From Curtobacterium pusillum (GTDB taxonomy: Bacteria > Actinomycetota > Actinomycetes > Actinomycetales > Microbacteriaceae): a DNA stretch of 64,000 nucleotides. The stretch lies in NCBI RefSeq assembly GCF_013359865.1, contig NZ_JABMCE010000086.1, positions 186,001 to 250,000 on the forward strand. The letters are read 5' to 3'. The notes under the pieces were generated by a model, which saw only the letters and a list, made by a program, of their open reading frames with translations, was not told where the DNA came from and did no database searches. Shown one piece after another: positions 60,385 through 64,000 of this stretch. Position 1 is the first letter of the stretch. Each line of letters opens with the position of its first letter. The position numbers and the translations under genes are program-made.

Positions 60385-61362
60385 TCAGCGGTCCACGGCC
60401 ACGACCGTGCGGCCGTGCACGTTCCCGGCGACGACCTCCCCGCCGACGGTGATCGCCTCCTCGAGCCCGACCGTGCGGGTGACCCCGGCGAGGAGCACCG
60501 GGTCGAGGTCGGTCGACAGCCGCTCCCACGCCTGTCGCCGCAGGGCCAGCGGGGCATCCACCGAGTTGATGCCGAGGAGCGAGACCGCGCGCAGGATGAA
60601 CGGCATCACCGTGGTCGGCAGCTCGGAGTCCTGCGCCAGACCGCACGCCGTCACCGCTCCACCCCACCGGGTCGACGACAGGACGTTCGCGAGCGTCGCG
60701 CCGCCGACGCTGTCCACGGCCCCGGCCCACCGCGCGCGCTGCAGGGGCTTGCCGAGGTCGGACAGCTCCGTGCGGTCGACGACGTCCGTCGCGCCGAGCG
60801 CCCGGAGAGAGGCGTCGTTCGCGACCCGGCCCGTCGACGCCGTCACCGCGTACCCGCGCGCCGCGAGCAGCGCGATCGTCACCGTCCCCACGCCACCGGA
60901 GGCACCCGTCACGAGCACCGGACCGTCGCCGGGCGCGACGAACCGTTCCAGGGCGAGGACGCTGAGCATCGCCGTGAACCCCGCCGTGCCGATCGCCGCC
61001 GCGAAGGCGTCGTCCACGTCCTCCGGCAGCACGACGAGCGACCCCGACGGCACCACCGTGTGCGCCGCCCAGCCGCCGTGGCGCGTCTCGCCGAGCCCGG
61101 CGCCGTTCAGCACGACCCGGTCGCCGATCGCGACGTCGTGCACGCCCGGTCCGAGGGCCGAGACGGTGCCCACCACGTCGATGCCGGGCACGAGGGGGTC
61201 GAGCCTGGCGACCCCGGGGTTCATCGCCAGCGCGAGACCGTCCTTGTAGTTGACGCTCGAGTACGTGACGTCGACGAGGGCCTCGCCCTCGGCCGGGTCG
61301 GGGACGTCGACCTCGGTGACGGCGGGGGATGCGGAACTGGAGACGAGGACTGCGCGGGTCAC
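60385..61362 (-). CDS. MDR-family reductase, AcuI/YhdH type
   Basis: NADPH-dependent quinone or acrylyl-CoA reductase of 325 aa. SSVNYKDGLAL at the N-terminus, VPGIDVVGTV, and the cofactor motif VTGASGGVGTVTIALLAARG are typical; no structural or catalytic zinc ligands are present. The family detoxifies acrylyl-CoA. GTG start with TAGCGT one base off the leaderless position. Confidence 0.88.
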   Translation of the reverse strand: MTRAVLVSSSASPAVTEVDVPDPAEGEALVDVTYSSVNYKDGLALAMNPGVARLDPLVPGIDVVGTVSALGPGVHDVAIGDRVVLNGAGLGETRHGGWAAHTVVPSGSLVVLPEDVDDAFAAAIGTAGFTAMLSVLALERFVAPGDGPVLVTGASGGVGTVTIALLAARGYAVTASTGRVANDASLRALGATDVVDRTELSDLGKPLQRARWAGAVDSVGGATLANVLSSTRWGGAVTACGLAQDSELPTTVMPFILRAVSLLGINSVDAPLALRRQAWERLSTDLDPVLLAGVTRTVGLEEAITVGGEVVAGNVHGRTVVAVDR

Positions 61363-61399
61363 GCGTCGGACGCTACCCGTGAGCCCAGGCCCGCGGCCG

Positions 61400-62428
61400 T
61401 CAGCCGAACATGATGGCGGCTTCGTCGTACCGGTACTGGGGCACGGTCTTCAGCTCGCCGAGGGCGTCCTCGAACGACACGTGCACGATGTCCGTGCCCT
61501 TCAGCGCGACCATGCGGCCCCACCGCTCCTCGACGACGGAGTCGATCGCCGCCAGGCCCAGCCGGGTCGAGAGCACCCGGTCGTACGCCGTGGGCGTGCC
61601 ACCGCGCTGGATGTGGCCGAGGGTCGTGGCGCGCGTCTCGATGCCCGTCATCTCCTCGATGAGCGGCGCGAGGCGCTCACCGATCCCGCCCAGACGCGGC
61701 CGGCCGAAGGCGTCCAGACCGCGTTCGGTGTGCGCGTTGTCCTCGTGGTCGGGGACGAACCCCTCGGCCACGACGACGAGCGGCGCACGGCCGCGGTCGT
61801 ACGCGCCGCGCACCCACTTCGCGATCTGCTCCATGCTCGTCTTCTGCTCCGGGATGAGGATCGCGTGCGCCCCCGCCGCCATGCCGGAGTGCAGTGCGAT
61901 CCAGCCGACGTGACGGCCCATCACCTCGGCGACCATGCACCGCGAGTGCGACTCGCCCGTCGTGCGGAGACGGTCCATGGCCTCGGTCGCGATCGCGACG
62001 GCGGTGTCGAACCCGAACGTGTAGTCGGTGGCGCCGAGGTCGTTGTCGACGGTCTTCGGGACGCCGACGATCTTGAGCCCGGCGTCGGTGAGGCGCTTCG
62101 CGGCCGCGAGCGTGCCCTCGCCGCCGATCGCCACGATGGCGTCGATGCCGTGGCGCTCGAGCATCCGCTCGATGTTCTCCACGCCGCCGTTCGGGCCTTC
62201 GAACGGGTTCGTACGGCTGGTCCCGAGGATCGTGCCGCCCTGCTTGGCGATGCCCTGGATGTCCTTGCGACCGAGCGGGACGATGTCGCCGTCGACCACG
62301 CCGCGCCAGCCGTCGCGGAACCCGACGAACTCGTGTCCGTGGATCGCGATGCCCTTGAGGACGATGCCGCGGATGACCGCGTTCAGGCCGGGGCAGTCGC
62401 CTCCGGAGGTGAGGATGCCGATGCGCAT
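61400..62428 (-). CDS. pfkA: 6-phosphofructokinase
   Basis: Phosphorylates fructose-6-phosphate in glycolysis. The 342-aa protein has GILTSGGDCPGLNAVIRG, AIGGEGTLAAA, PKTVDNDL with the catalytic Asp, and ATTLGHIQRGGTPTAYDR. The GGEGT Gly at the position of E. coli Gly104 favours ATP as donor, while the Lys of PKTVDND is seen in PPi-type enzymes. This combination is common in actinobacterial group III ATP enzymes. GGAG lies before the ATG. Confidence 0.94.
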   Translation of the reverse strand: MRIGILTSGGDCPGLNAVIRGIVLKGIAIHGHEFVGFRDGWRGVVDGDIVPLGRKDIQGIAKQGGTILGTSRTNPFEGPNGGVENIERMLERHGIDAIVAIGGEGTLAAAKRLTDAGLKIVGVPKTVDNDLGATDYTFGFDTAVAIATEAMDRLRTTGESHSRCMVAEVMGRHVGWIALHSGMAAGAHAILIPEQKTSMEQIAKWVRGAYDRGRAPLVVVAEGFVPDHEDNAHTERGLDAFGRPRLGGIGERLAPLIEEMTGIETRATTLGHIQRGGTPTAYDRVLSTRLGLAAIDSVVEERWGRMVALKGTDIVHVSFEDALGELKTVPQYRYDEAAIMFG

Positions 62429-62501
62429 GGGAACTCCGTCGTCGCGTGGTGGTGGGACAGCCCAATCATGACTGACGGCGGTTCCGCATTACCATCCCCG
62501 T

Positions 62502-63461
62502 GTGTCCCTGCTCGCGTCAGCCTCCGTGCCCGGCGGCTCCGTCGACGCGTCTCGCGTCGACACCGTGTACCGGCCTGGAGGCGCCGTGGACGTCCGCGCG
62601 ACGCTCCGGCCCCTGCAGCGCGGCTCCGGCGACCCCGCTTTCCGTGTCGAGGGCTCCGACGTGTGGCTCGCGCTCCGGACGCCGTCCGGGCCCGCTTCCG
62701 TCGTGGTCCGGCCGGCGGGAGGCGCCGTCGCGGTGTCGGCATGGGGCTCCGGCGCGGAATGGGCGGTCGCACACGCGCCCGAGCTGCTCGGCCGCGGGGA
62801 CGACTGGTCCGCGCTCGACGTCTCCACGCACCCCTTCCTGCAGGACGCACGGCGGCGCCAGCCCGGGTTGCGGCTCCTCCGCACGAACACCGTCATGGCG
62901 ATGCTGGTGCCGGCGATCATGGAGCAGAAGGTCACCTCCCGGCAGGCCTGGCGCGCCTGGCGGTACCTGCTCCGGCGGTACGGCACCCCCGCGCCCGGAC
63001 CGGCACCGGCGGACATGTTCGTGCCCCCGACGGCGGCGGAGTGGGGAGCGATCCCGAGCTGGGAGTGGCACCGGGCCGGGATCGAACCCGGGCGCTCGGC
63101 GACCGTGATGCGTGCCGTCCGGGTCGCCCCCGCGCTCGAGCGGACGCTCGCCCTCGGTCGGGGCGGCTCCGTCGTGTCCGCCCGGCTGCAGTCGATCCCG
63201 GGCATCGGCAGGTGGACCGCTGCCGAGACCGCCCAGCGCGCCCACGGCGACCCGGACTCCCCGAGCGTCGGGGACTTCCACGTGCCGGCGCTCGTCGGGT
63301 GGGCGCTGACCGGGGGACCGGTGGACGACGACGGGATGCTCGAGCTGCTCGAACCCTGGCGCGGGCACCGGGAACGGGTCGTGCGGCTGATCAGTGGTTC
63401 GGGCTTCCGGAAGCCGACGTTCGGGCCGCGCATGACGATCCAGGACCACCGCCACCACTGA
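62502..63461 (+). CDS. HhH-GPD DNA glycosylase (3-methyladenine type)
   Basis: Base-excision repair enzyme of 319 aa. The helix-hairpin-helix is LQSIPGIGRWTAAE and the catalytic Asp is in SVGDFHVPALVG; the earlier AIMEQKVTSRQAW helix is typical of AlkA-like enzymes. The ~90-residue N-terminal beta region may be the AlkA_N-type domain. The GTG at 62502 has TACCAT exactly at -12 to -7. Confidence 0.88.
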   Translation: MSLLASASVPGGSVDASRVDTVYRPGGAVDVRATLRPLQRGSGDPAFRVEGSDVWLALRTPSGPASVVVRPAGGAVAVSAWGSGAEWAVAHAPELLGRGDDWSALDVSTHPFLQDARRRQPGLRLLRTNTVMAMLVPAIMEQKVTSRQAWRAWRYLLRRYGTPAPGPAPADMFVPPTAAEWGAIPSWEWHRAGIEPGRSATVMRAVRVAPALERTLALGRGGSVVSARLQSIPGIGRWTAAETAQRAHGDPDSPSVGDFHVPALVGWALTGGPVDDDGMLELLEPWRGHRERVVRLISGSGFRKPTFGPRMTIQDHRHH

Positions 63462-63463
63462 GA

Positions 63464-63480
63464 GACCGCTACGGGCGGTC
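63464..63480. terminator. Short hairpin between converging genes
   Basis: GACCGC, 5-nt loop, GCGGTC: a 6-bp perfect stem right after the glycosylase stop and overlapping the stop codon of the convergent lipoprotein. Weak for a terminator. Confidence 0.35.
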
Positions 63481-64000
63481 AGCGGTGCTCCGTGCCGTCC
63501 GGGTTCACCGCGTACCAGACCCCGCCCACGCCCTGCCCGGTGACGTCCCCAGCCTTCGAGTCGGCCGCGTACGTGTAGATCGGTCGGCCGTCGACGGTGA
63601 CCTGGAGCTTCCCGTCGACGCCGGTGATCGTGCCGACGGTGCCCGTGACGCCGGACACCGCGGGCTTCGCCGTGTCGGACTCGATCGCGGGCCAGGCGGC
63701 CGCGCACCCGCCCGTGCAGGTGCTCTTCCCCGACCCCTTGACGTCCTGGTCGTAGAAGTACGCGGTCATGCCCTTCCCGTCGACGACGACCGTGCCGAGC
63801 GAGGTCGACGCGGTCGCGATGCCGTCGTCCGCGCCGTGCCCGTCCCCGCTGCCCCCGGTGTCGTCCGCGCCGTACAGGCCGGAGGACGAGGACGCAGCAG
63901 CAGACGACGACGCGGCGGGTGACGAAGCGACGGACGACGGGGCCGAGGACGCCCCGGAGGACGCCGTCGACTGCCCGGAACACCCGGCGAGTGCCAGCGA
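63479..64000 (-). CDS. Lipoprotein with COG4315/Lipoprotein_15 repeats, 5' end outside the window
   Basis: Surface lipoprotein, 173 residues visible. The lipobox LALAGC lies six codons into the visible part, followed by a ~40-residue Ser/Ala-rich linker. Two family repeats follow: VVVDGKGMTAYFYDQDVKGSGKS with CTGGCAAAWPA, and VTVDGRPIYTYAADSKAGD with GGVWYAVNPDG. Members of this family may bind heme or metals at the CTGGC motif (not established). Only the start of the signal sequence is missing. Confidence 0.85.
   Translation of the reverse strand, partial: SLALAGCSGQSTASSGASSAPSSVASSPAASSSAAASSSSGLYGADDTGGSGDGHGADDGIATASTSLGTVVVDGKGMTAYFYDQDVKGSGKSTCTGGCAAAWPAIESDTAKPAVSGVTGTVGTITGVDGKLQVTVDGRPIYTYAADSKAGDVTGQGVGGVWYAVNPDGTEHR

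Overview
The window is very GC-rich, densely coded actinobacterial chromosome, most likely from Microbacteriaceae; a Curtobacterium-like organism is my inference. Supporting signs are GTG starts throughout, 4-bp ATGA/GTGA gene overlaps, a NucS mismatch endonuclease, the coproporphyrin-dependent heme route (ChdC plus a cysteine-rich ferrochelatase), and many leaderless-type promoters (a TANNNT-like hexamer at -12 to -7 of the start codon). I see no rRNA, tRNA, CRISPR array, insertion sequence or prophage. No gap between genes exceeds about 225 bp.

Layout. 1-5.1 kb: end of an S9 peptidase, a GNAT acetyltransferase, a DAO-type flavin oxidase and a secreted metzincin protease. 5.1-7.1 kb: an aromatic-type FAD monooxygenase with a MarR regulator. 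7.1-14.7 kb: a catabolic operon made of a GntR/FCD regulator, a xylose-isomerase-like TIM barrel, a 3-hydroxyacyl-CoA-dehydrogenase-like enzyme, an SDR, an MFS carrier, a DhaK-DhaL kinase and a triosephosphate-isomerase paralogue. The set fits uptake and breakdown of a C4/C5 sugar acid or tetrose, and a perfect 18-bp palindrome sits at its promoter. 14.7-16.7 kb: a NarL-type two-component system. 16.8-19.2 kb: a stress block (SDR, manganese catalase, Hsp20 with both HAIR and CIRCE operators). 19.3-21.9 kb: a secreted GH6 glucanase, a 60-aa protein, and MarR and TetR regulators.

22-29 kb: a Gfo/Idh/MocA oxidoreductase and sugar isomerase pair, an MFS carrier, a carboxylesterase, a TetR-like regulator, a Nudix hydrolase, a VOC protein and a P-loop kinase. 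29-31.5 kb: an overlapping four-gene unit of a lipoprotein, an Nramp-related transporter with remodelled metal-site motifs, and two PRC-barrel-like proteins. 31.7-40.8 kb: MFS carriers, a HAD phosphatase, NucS, a LacI regulator with a palindromic operator, a MATE exporter, a GAP-family protein and an NCS2 permease. 40.9-47.5 kb: an M13 peptidase, a degenerate serine hydrolase, an APH-fold kinase, a DUF4232 lipoprotein, a 20-residue-periodic acidic protein, a Fic protein behind a 38-bp palindrome, and a Nudix hydrolase.

47.5-58.7 kb: the complete heme locus. hemA runs leftward; hemE, hemY, chdC, cpfC, hemC, hemD, hemB and hemL run rightward, with three small membrane proteins inserted between hemY and chdC. 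58.7-64 kb: an ABC ATPase, a GntR regulator, an AcuI-type reductase, phosphofructokinase, a HhH-GPD DNA glycosylase and a partial lipoprotein.

The observations I would follow first are the 7.1-14.7 kb operon with its operator pair, a 41-nt-periodic intergenic repeat present twice (26.7 and 37.2 kb), the altered Nramp-like transporter operon, the HAIR plus CIRCE pair, the Fic palindrome, and the unusual start codons of hemD and the hemA-linked Nudix gene.
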